From Elysia crispata (Eukaryota; Mollusca; Gastropoda; Plakobranchidae), in NCBI GenBank assembly GCA_033675545.1, contig JAWDGP010007419.1, forward strand, positions 137,501 through 201,500: 64,000 nt of DNA, read 5' to 3'. Shown here piece after piece: positions 1 to 14,574 of this stretch (its first letter is position 1; each line of letters opens with the position of its first letter). The notes beneath the pieces are model-generated. The model saw only the letters and a program-made list of their open reading frames with translations, had not been told where the DNA came from and made no database searches. Made by a program: the position numbers and the translations under genes.

Positions 1-1766
1 CGGTCCTCAATTTTGCCTAGCAAGACTTTGTTGCGGGTTCTTTAGCCTTTGTGACATGACTAAAGCTTTAACACGTCTCTCTACCTCCTTCTCTCTTTCT
101 CTCTCTCTCTGTCTTCCACAAAACTGTCACTCTGTTTCAATATTCTTCTATTATCTTTCTTTCCCTCTCTGTTTCTTTCTCTGACTTTACTCTTTTTTCT
201 TTTTTTCTTCCACTTTGTCACTCTTTCTAGTAGAGGTGGAGGGAAACAGAATAGAAGCGCTTCCATCGATCTCAAAGTACTTCGACAGGTTTTTTTTTTA
301 AAGACTTCCTTTAGTCAAGCATTTTAATTCAATTAGCCCTGAGCCCTTCCTCTTCAATCATCTTTGAAGACATAAAATCGAAGGGTAAAAACGTGGGTAA
401 ACTGGTTACGAACCACCATGAGAGTATAAGGCTTGAATACTAGATTGGGCAAGCAAGAACCTAAAAATAGATTCATACTTGAAGGGCTTGGCGCGGAATT
501 TAATGACAGCATGTTAAAATTCACATTGAGTAATAAAAAATATTCAACTTATAAAATTATTTGTTCCCCAATATCGTCCCTATTATAGGCACGTATAAGC
601 AAGATACGAAAGGACACTGAGTTGGCAAGAAAATTGTGTTAAGTCGGCCTACTGATGTTGAAGCATCTTAGGGTCAGCCTTTTCACCTGCTGACAAGAAA
701 CGGATGAAGACATGAAAGAAAAAAAAAAGTCTGTGCTCTTGGCAAAACTAAAAGTTGTGACAGGGAATTGATTATTTTATTATGAAGTCTTAGGTTCCTT
801 AGGGTTTACTTTTCTTCAAAGAAAACTTGCTTGATATTTTCTTCTTTCACTAAAAATATCCACTATGACATGTTAATTTGTTAGAGAATAAATAATATAC
901 TTATCAAAGACAGAATATTTTTTTTTAAGTTCCACGACAATTTTTCTGTGTACTTGTTTTATGATTACGATTTTTTTTAACACTTTGAGTTGAAAATCTG
1001 TGTGTTTCATTGATCGCTGCAAAAGTTTTTTTCTATGAATTTCGTAATAATTTCGTTCTTTAGACCATACTATCATTACTCCATTTCATAGAGATTGATT
1101 GTTCAATTTGCGGTGCGGGAAGCGATAAAATGGAATGGTTTTTCTTACGTTGTTACTCTAAGAAGAAATATTTTTTTAGGTAGCGGCCGAATTTCCTCAA
1201 ATATATTAGTCGTAAAAATTCATGATAGTAAATTGCGTTATATGTCCCTCAATAAATCGGGCCCTTTGAGGAGCCAGGGAGGCGAGGGAGATGTCAGTAT
1301 CAATTTTGCAGGGTTGGTTCTTGTCCAACTACAGAAATGCTTGGATTATAGTGCAGTAATTTTTCTTTTTCTGGTACTTTCCTTGTATGTTGTTTATGGG
1401 TTTTTTTTTTTTAATCTATTCCAACCAATTGTAAAGGGTATGAAAAAATATGGGTTTTTTTCCACTTTGTTAATCGCTGCTTCAACATATTTTACAAGAT
1501 TCGAGGTTCCAAGTTTTGAAAGATGTGAACCAATTTACTTATCGCTACCACATCTTCTTTTACTTGACAAAGAGGACACAGGGAAACACATTAGATCACT
1601 TTTTTCTGTCTTTTTGGGCGTTAGGGTTCAAAGGGCATCCTAAGACTGAAGTAATGGAAGACCTGCAAATTTTATTATTCGTCCGGCTAACCCCATAGAA
1701 GGAACAGGTTGGCCGTCAGGAAACCTTGGTGAGGACTGAACAGGAGCTCTTTACTATGAATTAACT

Positions 1767-1802
<36 letters not shown>

Positions 1803-3669
1803 TAACTTGACGAATAAAAAATAAGCATTCATTTATTTCTCCTTGGTTAATAAAGAGCGAAAAATCAAAAACAGAACACAAATTTTCCTCAAAAATTATT
1901 TTCTGTCGTTCAAGCAACAAGTTTAAAATTGATATGTTTTCTGTTTTCCGAATCGGAATGAGCGAAGAAGAGACACTTGTAATATCGGAGTACTCTAAGA
2001 CTCTACAAAAAGTGACGGAAAAATTTCTATGGTTCAAATTTTTTTTCAGACATCTTGATCCTCTTGTTGGTCACGAGAACTTCATTCGGCAGGTTTCAAA
2101 ATAAATAGACAGATATATAGAGATATAAATAATTAGATAGCTAGTAAGAAAGGAAGATGGGTGCATAGATAAATAGATAGATTGTAGGTAGTTAGAGTGT
2201 GATTAGTGCATAATTTAAAAAAAAGGTATACTGGCTGCTTTTCGCCTAAAGTGTAGATCGAATTACTTGAAATTTCTTAAAGAGATAGAGAAAAAGATAG
2301 AGAGAGAAATGGAGAAACAGAAGCGCAAGACAGATATGCAGGCAGAAAAGGTGTGAGAAATCGCACTTTATATTCGTTAAAATCCAAGATCAAGTAGGTA
2401 AGTCTGCAGACACAGAATTAAGAGCAAACAAACAGACATTTAAACTGATCAACATGGACACCTACACCAGGAACTGTACAATATAAACTGAACCAACTTT
2501 TATTTTTTTGCCATTTCAATGAAAAATGCATAGAGCAGAGTCATCAAATCACTAAATGTAAAAGCATTATTTTTTTTTTTTACTTTTTTTTTTAAATAAA
2601 AAGGTGGTGATAAAGCTTTCGAAATAAAGCTGAGATACTCTTCCAATGTTCAATAGAGACTTTAGGCAAAGATTTGCAAACAAGCAAATAAAAAAAAAAA
2701 AAAGTGTGAAATGTTTAACAGAATCTTGCAATCTTAGCATCGCATGTTGGTCGCAGTGCAGGAGTGTCGCTGAAGGTTCTTGACATACCGATGTGGCCAG
2801 GGCTAATGGAGTGCCAATCTCTTAAGTCAGGGCAAAACGGTGGGTGGGTCCTCAGCCAGAGAGAGGATGAATTAGAGAAGCTTCCACCCTGATAACATGA
2901 TCTTCTGATGAGACTAAAGTTAGTTGCTAATTGCTGAAGATGGAGGAAAGAAAGCAGGAGATGAGCGTGGGTTGGTGGGGAAAGAAGAGATAAGGAAAGG
3001 GCGTAATATTCGAGATTATTAAAAGATATTCACATTGTTTTGTTTTGTTTTTTTTTTGTTTTTGTTTTTTTGTTTTTTTGGGTTTTTTTTTGTATTTTGT
3101 TGTTGTTGTTGTTGTTTTTTTTTTTAGGGGGGGGGGGGGTATTTTAGAGATATGTTATTGGGAATCCTTTCAGTACTTGTGGGCACTTATGTTTTGCACT
3201 TTTTAGTCAATTTGTTGTTTTTGAATTACTTGACACCAAGTGATTTTGTTGTGGTATTGATGGTTCTAAGTAAAATCTTTGGCTCTCATTAGCTGAGTAA
3301 AGACTCGATGAACATTTTTGGCGCTTCTGTGATTTGCATTTTAAGTCTTATCTTTATTCTGTTTTAAATAATTCCGCATTTACTTAATAAAGATGTGTTG
3401 ATATAGAACAGCTCGAGATGATGGTGCGTGTATCACCTCATTGCTAGTAATGAGTTCATATGTGTTTATGTGAGCATTAGATTCTCACCCAGCAGTATTG
3501 GGTATATTCATCAACATAATAATATTCGCTTCGTTTCTAGGCATATGATATTTGCTATGGATTTCTTAGGCATCAGGAATTAACTGGGTAGGTTATCATT
3601 GCAACCCAATTATTAATATATTTTTGGTACTTTTTAGGTTTAACGTTGTTATTAAACCTTTTCGTGCGT
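1..3669. other. Non-coding AT-rich flank
   Basis: No gene is supported here. The open frames are short and resemble nothing I know; the longest, at 1095-1643 (+), has no recognisable domain. Visible low-complexity tracts are a pyrimidine-rich stretch near 85-230, a run of about 30 T at 1770-1800, tetranucleotide GATA-like stretches near 2105-2180, and a T/G tract with a GTT run at about 3035-3137. I could not match this part to the duplicated blocks elsewhere in the window. Confidence 0.6.
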
Positions 3670-6170
3670 TCAGAACTATTTACAGACTCAACTACACATG
3701 CGTCTGGACTGTTTTCTGAAAAATCCTACCAATAAGCGTGAAGCAAAATGTTCATCACGTGATAAAAATAATCATGGTTGTTATAGATGGTACACAAGTC
3801 AATGGTAAGAATTATGTGGTGACAAATAATGCTTATGGCGTCATGGCTTTGGCTCTTTACAGAATAAATGGCGGTTGGAGCAGTTCACTGAGTGGTAATT
3901 GTAGTCTTTACCGGACGTTCCCGTGTTCCTCATTGAATTAATAAGTCTCTGACGCAAAATTGATTAAAAGGTGCAAACTCAAGAATTGCAGCTTACATAG
4001 GTCTTCAAGGCTTTGTTCTTGTTTTATTTTCATTTTTTTTCTTTTGAGCTATATCTCATGAAAAGAAACAAAAAATGTACATGTCTGCTGAATTGTGCTG
4101 TCTGAATCACTGAGCATAATATGTACCGAGGATGCACTAATAAGTGTAATTAAAAAAATAATGGTGTGACTCTCCCATTTGAAAGCGTTGCTTTCTGTGG
4201 TCAAAGTATGCACCACGCGACTCAGTAATAGGTATAAAGAAATCATTTTTACATGTATAATAAGAAATCAAAAAATGAGCTTCCCTTACTGTTATGATGG
4301 TGTTTATGATGAGCAAGACAATCTTTATTCAATTTTAGAGCATCAAATAACTTTTTTTAATATAAAGACATCTACGAATTTACATGCAAAGCCCGATCAC
4401 TGTATAAGTGGCTCTAAGGCATAAGGAACTGATGTAAAGTTTATTTTATCAAGGAATCATTAGCCATTATCATATGCTTTTGATCTCACATTTATTGTAA
4501 GTCAATATTTCAGTTACAATGAATAAATGAAGTGCAGTAGAGCCTGATCACAAAACGTTAAGAAAATTGTTAACTATTTACTTCAGCCGAGTGTTTTACA
4601 AAGTTCAGAATCTTTGCAATTCGCAATTACGAAAAAGTAATATTTTGGACGAAAATCAATAAGAATAGTAAGTCAATTTTGAACAATCTCAAACTATTTA
4701 GATCTCTTTAAAGACGCATTATCAGTTAATATAAGTAGAAAAAAATTCCCTTAATGCGGAGTACTTCTTGTCACTTTATCAGGGAACTTCTGATCTGTTC
4801 ATGGATGTTTAGAATGAGAGGGATCTATAAACAGATAAAGAAAGAAAAGAATCAGCTGATTTCCCATATTTCTGCACAACTGCTCCAGCAGTCCAAAGCC
4901 TTGGTTTCCTTTTAACAAAAAAGACATAAATCAAATTTATCCGTCCCCTCTCCAGTTTATGTTTTCTTCATCGATTCTGCGTGGAATATTTCCTCCGTTT
5001 AGCCTTAGGTGTAACAACAAACAACTGGCAGAAACTGGGAAAAAAATTTTCGCATGGAGGCCATTGGCCACCAAAAATCCTAACATCAACATATTAGAAG
5101 TCTGGCCTTCCTCCTATCTCGTCATGCTTCCTGATTTTAGAATAACAGAACACGCCTTCCCATGGAAACAACGCATGCCTTGGGTGGTACCTGCCAGATG
5201 AGAGTAGAAGTCTATCAAGAGCTCTCGGGTACCTGATGTTAGTTTCCGTCGGTAAGTAACTCTAGATCTTCAATAATGTTTATGACAACCAATATGTCCA
5301 CCTTAAACGCTCCATGCTCCTTCCCGAAGCGGTTTTTGCCTTGTATTGCTTTGTCCATACGTCGAAAAAGCGACCAATAAATAGTTAGGAGCGACTTTCT
5401 TTTGTTGTGATGGGTGTTAGGCGTAGTTGTCAATACTCACTTCTGACACTGATTAGGGATCGATTAATTCAATTTTGTTTAGAACCAGTAACAAATTGTA
5501 AATAGAGGGTAGTGACATAACGCCTTTTTTCTCTTAAGTTTACCTTCAATTTGTTAGCCACATGTTTTTTTTTACATATGGCATTGCATCGTGATTCAAG
5601 GTTACAGTTCTCCTGTAGTGAAATCAATACTAATTATCAAGGCGAGCCCTACTCCGTATTATGTTCTTTTTATCTCATTTCGACCAATCTTTCTCGATCA
5701 GGATATTTCCTTTTCAACATTTGAGATTTGAGAGAGCCTCAGTGGCCTCAAGGCCTCGTACCAATACCAAACAAAATAAACAGCAATGAAAAAAAAACAA
5801 AAAACCTGAAGCCTATAAAAGTACAGGTAGCCTCCTTGTCTGACCATGGCTTTATTTTCATGTTTGTAGCAGCATATTGTGGGAGCGAAGCAAATCCGTG
5901 CCTTCACCACGATTCACAGAGAAAAGCTAACCTGACATAGATGGCTCATGACTGTCGTAAATTTACAACACGATAAGACTCTATGACATCTAAGAGAATT
6001 TGACTGCAGCGATTTTTATTTGTGTGGTTATTTCTTGCACTGGTTGTGGTTTACATACTCTCTGCCGCGTTTCATTTGCATCTACAGCTTTCTTATTCTA
6101 TAACTGTATCTGTCTTAAGTTTTATTGTTGCTTTTTTTCAAAGAAATATTTGTTTAAAAATCCCCCCCCC

Positions 6171-6172
6171 CC

Positions 6173-6268
<96 letters not shown>
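6171..6268 (+). repeat. (TC)n followed by (AT)n microsatellite
   Basis: An almost pure TC run of about 50 bases passes directly into an AT run of about 47 bases. Looser TC-rich sequence continues to about 6,500. The reverse arm of the inverted duplication also has GA and TA microsatellites at the corresponding place (32,402-32,624), so a repeat-prone site probably existed before the duplication. Confidence 0.95.
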
Positions 6269-6270
<2 letters not shown>

Positions 6271-9200
6271 TTCTGTCTCTCTGTCTGTGTCTCTCTTACT
6301 CTCTCGTTCGCTTTTTCCCTCTCACTCTTTCCTTTCTCTTTCTCTCTGCCTACTCTCCTAACTCACAGACATATAAATGCATGCATGTATATGCATCAGG
6401 TTTCTAACTATATATAAAACTTTACCTCTTTATACCTCTCTCTCTCTCTCTCTCACTATCTCCTTTATCTGTTACTCTTTCTCTCACCCATTCACACTCA
6501 TTCCCTTTCTATCAATCTATCTGTATGTATCTATGTATACATTAATCACTCTACCTTATCTTCTCTTACGCAGTTTGCTTCACGTGTTTATGATTAAACA
6601 AAATTAATCATGAAAAAGGATATACATTTATATGTTTTGCCATTTTGAAAACTTAAAGTGAAATGTTTAACATCAGCCTTCTCTTGGCTCAAACAGCCAC
6701 TATAATTTGTCTATGGAATTCTTCTCTTCACGCTAACCATGTCCTATTTTATAGCCATCTTTGAACTAACGCAAATAAACGAGAAGTCGGGTAATTGGCA
6801 AATCAGTGAGAGCCCCGGGCATGCATTTCGCACCGTTTTATGGGACATTAAAGAAGAAAATCGTTGTGAATGTATCTAACTTAATGAGCCCGAGCCTCTA
6901 TGGTTTTAACGTCTACCTAATCCTTATCACTATAAAATTTAATCTCCTCGATGCTCATACGCTTAGGAAAATTTAATGTGGACGCCAGTGCCAAACATCA
7001 GTACGTCTTAAGATTTTTCTAATAGTTAAATGGAAAAGAATTTTACATTTTGGCATGGCTCGAGATTATGTGATGATTTTGTATTATTCGGTCGATGGAA
7101 ACGAAGGAAAGAGCTAGACAGAAAAGAATTCATAGCTACTTTAACCGAATGTAGTTGAAGCCTTACACCATGATGATGATAATTCACAATTTCAACGAGA
7201 CCTTGGTTAAATCTTTGAACTGGCGAATACTATGCCTGATATGAGTGATACAGTGAAAGTCATGAGGTGAGAAATCAGCTTAAGAATATGCTCTCCTTAT
7301 CGGTTTAAAGATCCTCTTAAACGCCTATTGAGTAGGATATTGACGAGAGAATGAGCAGATTTAGAGAACGTGTACAACACACTGGACTTCATCAATTTTA
7401 CTGGCGCATGGTGACTACCAAGTATTACAATGGAGTAAGATTCCTGCCGTGTTAGTGTGGGTTTTTTTGGTCTAGTTAACCTGAGAATAGAAAAAAATTC
7501 TTTGTATTGACAAAACTCTATTTGTCACGAAATTATGTTGTGCCTGGCGAGGATAATCGTTTGGTTTTTGCTATTAATGGCATGTAGTAAATGTTTATCC
7601 ACATTATATAATTATGTTTGGGCTGAATCTGATATTTAAATGAAAACTATTTGAATCACACTCTATTAATTTTCTGAATAATCCATGTGAACTAAATTTT
7701 ATGCATAAAAGATAAATAAACTTACCTTTTTACCCTTTTAAGAATGAAGAATCTCTTGTTTGAAGTTGTTAGCTTCTAGTTTCCTATTATAGATCTATCT
7801 GCTGACATTGCGCCCGTTTTCTTGTTCGTGCACTCTCTTTATTTCCATACGGCAGCTTTACGAAATAAAACCTACAGAAGCTGGTTCTCAGCAGGTTATT
7901 GTGCGATCCAGGGGCGGTTGGAGTGGCCATTAGATTTTTGTCTAAGGCTGAAAATTGATGTTGAAACCATTGTTTGCAAAGGTAGTTTTTTCTTTAGAAA
8001 TTTTTTTAGGACATACCTCTTAAAAAGAGGCAACAGAATCTGCGGTGTAGTGGAACGTAATTTTTGGGATGATTGCAACTGAGTGTAGATCAGTCAAAGA
8101 GAGTAAACATTCACTGAAGTCTTAAGACATCCCTACACAGTATAGTAACTGTTAAAGACTTATCAGCAATGACCTTTCGATGTCAACAAAAAAATCTTGG
8201 AGAAATACTTTTTTAATGTTTGCGAAATATGGAACCCTAACCACACGAGTGGGAAGTGAATTACATGAAACATCATTTGAATTAAGGGTTTCATAGTCGC
8301 ACCAGCTCTACACTCTGGAATGATAGAAAAATACGGATTAGAATAAAGGACAAAAGAGAAGCCCAAAAGCGGTAATACCGGCGTTACACCGAAAACAAGA
8401 CAGTGTAGTCTCGCTTAGAGTTTTAGGATAAAGTCCACGAGTTATCCATTCAGATGGAGATTGATGCTGAGAAAGTTACTAGGGTGGAAGACATTGGAGT
8501 TAAAGACCCTAGTAAAAAAAATAAATCATATGAATCAGCCAAGAACAGGCTCTTACAGCAAGATCGAAACCAAAAGTAGGTGGATGCTAAAATTAAACAT
8601 AAAATGATAAAGTTGCAGCGCAGCGGCAAAGCTGGGAAAATGAGCTGCAAATTTCGACCGGAGTTGCATTTCTCATGAGAGTTTAATATGTTATATAAAA
8701 ATCGGGAGAGACCAAAAAAAAATCAAGTGAGACATAGTGAAAAAATAGGAATCTTAGGGGAGGAGAGTGATGCATTGACTGCCTCAGAATATTATGTGAT
8801 AGATAGATGGAGAGATGGTCCTGGTAGCTTTTCTCCGCCAAGGGGTAGAGCTCATAATTAAGTTAATAAGTAGGTCTCACTGACAGCCAGAATCATCTCT
8901 TTTTTATTGGATGTACGCTATACCCGCTCTAACATAGAAAGAATCGCTTTCAGATTTCATAGAGTTTGAATAAAAAAAATTGGCCTCGCCTTGCTGATAT
9001 TTATTTTATTCTATGAAGCAATAACGCACGGTATATATCATCTCCAACAATCGCCAATACATCATTCGGAAAATATTTTCTCACAGAGCATAACTTCTAG
9101 TAATAACAAGATTTTTCTTGGTCTATTTTCTCGATATCCTTAGCCGAGTTTTGCTCTTGAATGTGAAGAAACTATAGGCTGTTGAATCTGGTGCCAGCGT

Positions 9201-9702
9201 GTACGGGCTAGTATTTCTATTCCTTTGATTGTATTAATAGCATTAAAAATGTCTCAGTAAGTCATAACAAAACTATTTATGAAAGTAGATTTAATGATAA
9301 TTGTAGCACTAGATAAACTTGAGTATAGTTTTTGTCCATTTCCTGCGACAGTGATCGTCCTTTACAATTAAAACCCTGGCTTTAAAGCTATAAGAAACCT
9401 GAGAATGGTCTGTACTCATTATTGTTAAATCATACCTTCTCCTCAAAAGATTCTGATTACAATGTCCGAGCTTGAACTTATCGTTTCGGAGGGAATTAAT
9501 CTTATCGTGGCGTAGACTATTTTCATTTTCAAGAAGAAGACATCAATTTCCAGAGGTCGTTGAGTTACATGATAGGAATACTTGTCATATTTCATAGACG
9601 ATGCCCTTTTTCCATCAAGCATTTAACGTTCCAGAATTGGTTTATTGCACAGAAAGAGTGCTCGAACATCCATGTCACGAGAAAGTGTAAGTTAATCGTT
9701 AT

Positions 9703-9712
9703 TCATACATAC

Positions 9713-9768
<56 letters not shown>
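9703..9768 (+). repeat. (CATA)n then (AT)n microsatellite
   Basis: About five CATA units are followed by a run of about 20 AT units, ending in a short TAA run at 9769-9780. Confidence 0.95.
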
Positions 9769-9771
<3 letters not shown>

Positions 9772-10490
9772 AATAATAATAAAACTGATTGCCTAGATTT
9801 GGTTTGCCATGACTCCTTCATGACTCATTTTCCATTAAACATCTTCACAAGAGCCGGGCCGTGACTGTTGAGTTTTAAGCCTTACTGTTTTTCTCAGAAG
9901 TCGTTGAACTAGTGACCTATTATAAACTAGGTCAAAATAAATTAATTTGCTCCATTGTCTCTTGTTTTAGGTCGACGGATGTTCTGTCTAGCGCCCCACG
10001 CCGAGCTGAAGCACACCTGCATAGCAAGTTTGATTCCTAGGGTCACTGTTCAATTTTTCTATCTCCATTTCTGAAGCCTGCCCCCTTTTGCACTCTGTAT
10101 CATAGCAATTTCTACAATCTCCTACTTTGCGAAGGAATGCATAATTAAGTCAAGTTAATATCATAAACCATAATTTTTATAAAGTTCAATCAGCTTTGTG
10201 AGTCTGCACCTTTCAGAAGCGAATCACACAATATTTTGGAGCTCTTTTGTAAAAAGGGTTTAGGTTTGACCAAACGAAACCTAATTCCTAGCACAGATGA
10301 CAGAAACATTTAATTAAGTTTCAGCGGGAAAGAGCATCAGGTAAATGAGAAGCTCGAAGCTGTCATTTGATTTGCAATAACGCTTTATTACCTTAAGAAT
10401 GTTTCTTCTTAAACAGGATACATTTTTTTGTCATTTTCTGTTTTAACTAATTCAAACATTCAATTCATGCAAATTTATTAATTATTTTCT

Positions 10491-13066
10491 TTTTTTCTTT
10501 CGTTTTATTACTATTCATGGTGTATGATTGTATTAATGCATGGCGGGGGGGGGAACTACTAAACCTAATTTCAACAAAAAATAGGACAATACAAAAAAAG
10601 TTAATGTTTAGTAAAAGATAGTAAAAGATGTCTGAAACAAAAGAAAATGAGATGAAAAACAAAGTGAAGTAAAACCAATCAGAAAAGACAAATATAAGCA
10701 AAACGAACATAAATAACAAAACAAAATGGAGAAAAAAAAACAGTCTTGTCGGGAAACACATTAAGAAATCCTTAATGTAGATGCAACTTGATTACCCAAG
10801 ATTATGTATTGAACTTTCTATGGCCCACTGACATCGTTAATGGAGGTTGCTCTCTGATTAAACGTTGTTAAGGTAGATTGACCGTGAGGTGCAATTTGCT
10901 AAAATTTTTTAAATTGTTGATCGAAAAAAAATTTTTTTACACATCTATACATTTCTTTCTCTGTATATCAAATGTTATAACAAGTTTGTTATAGAGAGAG
11001 AAAGGAAGAGAGGGCAAGGAGGTAGGAAAAGAAAAATAGTAAGGGGAGCGGAGGATTGGAAAGGGAGAGAGAGAGGAGTGAAAGAGGAGGAAGAGAGAGA
11101 GATGGTCTCATTTAAAACGATATGTAAATAAGATTAAGTTTTCAGTATTATTAGGAAATAAAAATCATTTCAATCAAAGCAACCGTGGAAAGTCATGGAA
11201 TAACCGATAATTTTCCTTAAAATCTAGCTAGTCACCCACAACCCTCTGGTATTCAATCGGTCATGCCCTGCCTCAGGAACTCTGAAATCAAGGGAGGAAT
11301 CTTTGGAAAGAGAACTGGATGAATTATAAAATTATTTAATATATTTTGTTTTGATTACTTTAGCCTTTGAGCATCTTGAAAATCTAATGATTATTGATGT
11401 GTACCATCAAACGATTAATATAATTATATAAGTTCATTTATACTGGGGGTTTTCTTTACCATAAAAAGCTAAAATTGCATTACCCAAAATTAGATTTTTG
11501 ATTTTAGCTACTACTTCAAACGTAACAGAATATTAATTTTATTGGGACCCAGGCATAAATGCAGCCTTATCGTGATTAATATGAAAGATCCATAAAAGCA
11601 TAGAGCATTTTTTTTTATCTCAAATTATTTAATGGCTGCTCTTTTGCACCGATGTTTTTCAGACGATCCAAAGCATGAAGATATAATTTAAAAGTGCATA
11701 TTTATATCAAAATGATGGTCTGTTATATTTGTTTCGATCTTTAAAAAAAAAAAAAAGAGAAAATTTTTTTTGGTGTAATATGAGCAAGGATGTAGAATAT
11801 CGGGGCATTTTAGATGAGCTGCCTCGCGTTTCAATGTTAAGGTATGTTGAGATTTCAGGATATGCAAGAAAACGCCTTGATTTCCCTAGAACTTTTTTGC
11901 GTACCTAAAGGAGATATAAAAGCTTCGCCTAAACAGCATTGCTCTTGCTTTTAGTGTATAGGTTATGTACAGATCACTAAGATGTAGGAAAAGGAAAAAA
12001 ATACTTTGCATACACACCCTCAGTTGCTTGATAAAGGAAAATATGATATTTTTCTTGTGAATTGATATCTTCTCCAAATCAGGAATCGTATTTTAGGAGA
12101 TAAAAATGTCAGCCGTTCTTTGTCCTTAACGCCAGATCTGTTGCAGATATAGGTGGATATGGCCTTCCAATCGAGCTAACCATATGCTGTTCTCAAGAAG
12201 TCTCTTTTGTAAACTGAACAATTTCAAGAAAAAATGAGACATGTTCAATCGAAATATTTTCTTTTTTAGGAGATCAAATTGCCTAAATATGTCAGTTTTT
12301 ATGAGCAACAAAGCACCAAAAGAACAAAACGTAAGAAAATCACCTATTATTGAAACTCGAATAAATGGAGCGTTATAGTTCAATTGGATTTATAAAGTAT
12401 CTTCGCAGAAACTTATGTGGGACATGGTATTGCATTTTCTATTTTTCTGCCAACCTGTTCAGTTTTTCATTAAGTGGCCCAGTAGTGAAGACTCTGGAGT
12501 TATAATTTTTTTGTCTCCTGCGACAGTCACTACTATTGATTCCCCAAGCAGATACAGCTCTTTCTAAGTCACGCAACTCAAAAGACATCATCATTGGTGA
12601 TTTTTTCCAGCCGTGTGATACACGTAACACTTTTCAGAAAGCCAAATTTTGAACAATCAAACTGTAAAACGGAAGCTTGGCTACATTGTATTAAAGAAAT
12701 GTTACTGTCTTTAAACGTTAATACAATCTTTATTCTTGAGAAAAATCAACAATTTTTGTTGTGATTCTTTCAACGATCTAAGAATGAAAAAGACTTAGCA
12801 AATATGTTTTGCAAAGAGATAAACGTTTATTTTTAAAAGAACATGAGCGCAACTCGTAGCAGAGTCCACTTCGCATGTAAAGATAGCTAGGGCAATAAAC
12901 AAAACAAAAAAAGAAAAGGAAGCGTGAGAGTTTTCATTGGCACAAAAAGGTGCACATTAGTTTCAAATTGTGTATGCAGAGATCGTCCATAACAATGAAA
13001 AGCTCCCACAGTTGAGCACTCTTATCAATTGTTCCAACTTATTTTCAAACTACATGATTGTGTGTG

Positions 13067-13125
<59 letters not shown>

Positions 13126-13142
13126 TTATAATATATATATAT
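10491..13142. other. Non-coding interval between block Y and the mariner
   Basis: I see no gene here. Open frames are short and unsupported. A purine-rich stretch lies at about 10,990-11,105 and an AT-rich run of about 80 bases at 13,060-13,142 adjoins the mariner end. Weak resemblance to the other duplication arm may continue past 10,490, but I could not follow it with confidence. Confidence 0.55.
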
Positions 13143-14260
13143 AAGGGGTTCAAGAAGTCTTTGGTCAAGGTATAAAGCCATAAAGATAGAGCTTTGTAAT
13201 TTGGCACACATATTTTCAGTTTTCTACATATTCACCACTCAGTGTTAAACATTTCTGCTACCTCTTCTTGAACTTAAAAAGTGCTTGACAGTAAAGGATC
13301 CAGAGTGGACCTCTAACAAGCCTTCAACAGCTTGTCACGGGAACGCACCCCTTTGAGTGCTTATTTGAGATGAGAAACAGAAAAAGTCTGAGGAGGCTTA
13401 GTCTGGTGGATCCACTGTCTGTGGCAAGTTTCCTCTGCTGTCTGAACTGCTTGTTATGTCCTGTACGCAGGAGTATTGTCATGCAGTGAGAAGACCACAT
13501 TCCTGAGTTTTACATGCCCTTTTCTCAACAATTCGGACCGCAATTTTATCAGCAAACTCGAGAAGCAGTCTCCTGAGAAGGTTTGTCCATTTTCCTGTTT
13601 GTCAGTCATAATCATACTTTTCCACTGAATGGCGACACCTTTGTCTTCTTTGCTGAAGGAGGAGAAAAAGGTTTCTATTGTATGAAAAACATTTTTTTTT
13701 TGGTTGTGGATCAATCCTTGTTTCATCAATAATCACCATTTTTTAAAAGAAATTATACTAAAATTTAATGAAAGTTTTGAAATGCTCAATCCTCTGATTC
13801 TTTAGCAAACTGGTCAAAAGGCGAAGTGCCCAACAAGCAGGAAACGTTATTCATGTTGAGATGGTCATGTAGAATCAGTTCAACTGCCCCTACACTGATT
13901 CCAGCTTCACTTGGGAGCTGTTTAACAGTTATCCGTCGATCCTGTCGAACCAGTTTCATTACTCTGGTAATGTTATCTTTAGTTATCACAAAAAGTGGGC
14001 GCCCTTCATGATCTTCATCCGTCGATGAAATGAATCCAGATTTGAATTTTCTTACCCAGTATGTCACAGTATTATGTCGCCGACATTCGTCATCCAGATC
14101 TTGGACCATTCCTCAAAAAAAATTACAGAGGGGAATTTACCTTGCAAGTGTAAAAATGTTACAACCGAGCAATATTGAACCGGCTCCATGACGCAGCTTT
14201 AGCCAAGAAAAACAGATGGTTTTTTACTTTGGTTTCATCAAACGCGCCAACAATTGCCTA
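13143..14260 (-). mobile_element. Mariner-like DNA transposon fossil
   Basis: Minus-strand frames resemble mariner transposase from end to end. The N-terminus near 14,189 resembles the family start (Met-Glu-Pro-Val-Gln-Tyr). A helix-turn-helix block follows at about 13,850-13,960, with DRRITVKQL and ILHDHLNMNNVS. The block around the second catalytic Asp (SLHDNTPAY) lies at about 13,455-13,500. A trace of the third Asp block (SDFF) appears near 13,390, and the C-terminal signature LSGEYVEN near 13,230. The frame is broken by several stops and frameshifts, and the region of the first Asp is poorly kept, so it is inactive. The 3' end abuts a TA-rich tract, as expected for TA-targeted insertion. 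I could not define matching terminal repeats. It seems absent from the paralogous segment at 35,860-36,060. Confidence 0.88.
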
Positions 14261-14574
14261 ATTACCGTCAGATCATGGCTAAGTGATTGAGCGAGAGAAA
14301 GAAATAGAGATCGAGTGATAATGGAAAGGACAAATTTGCACACTTGAAGATAGTTTAGAAAAAAAAATGGAGATCATTGGAGATAATGCGAGATTGCTAA
14401 AGAGATACATAAAGACATAGAGAGAGTTAGAGAGGGAAATATAGTTATCTTAGACTTTTTTTTACAACAGGAACTTTACTGAAGCTTACTTTGTCGAAAA
14501 ACTAGTATTGATAACATTTATTTAACTATTGGACATAAACTGTGGCTTTGAACAGATTTTTAATTGAGCTAATT

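Larger units (their letters stand above)
3670..10490 (+). repeat. Left arm (block Y) of a large inverted duplication
   Basis: Reading this segment forward and 27,915-34,430 as its reverse complement gives a collinear match over the whole span. Anchors I aligned by eye: 3,670-4,180 with 34,430-33,990; 4,180-4,800 with 33,980-33,500; 6,640-6,950 with 32,315-31,985; 7,816-8,290 with 30,715-30,310; 8,390-8,880 with 29,880-29,380; 8,880-9,320 with 29,380-28,930; 10,200-10,260 with 28,440-28,390; and 10,350-10,490 with 28,040-27,915. Similarity in these segments looks like two thirds to three quarters with many small gaps, so the event is old. No long frame is kept intact in both copies. It may be a segmental duplication or two copies of a large non-coding mobile element. 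Confidence 0.85.

Noticed and set aside
1095-1643. A 182-codon forward frame
   Set aside because: No start ATG at its head, no recognisable domain, and base composition like its surroundings. Probably a chance open frame.
7822-8082. A frame at 7,822-8,082 and its relative at 30,516-30,821 (-) that look alike as proteins
   Set aside because: The similarity follows from the inverted duplication of the DNA. Gaps and stops differ between the copies and no family is recognised, so I do not call a gene.
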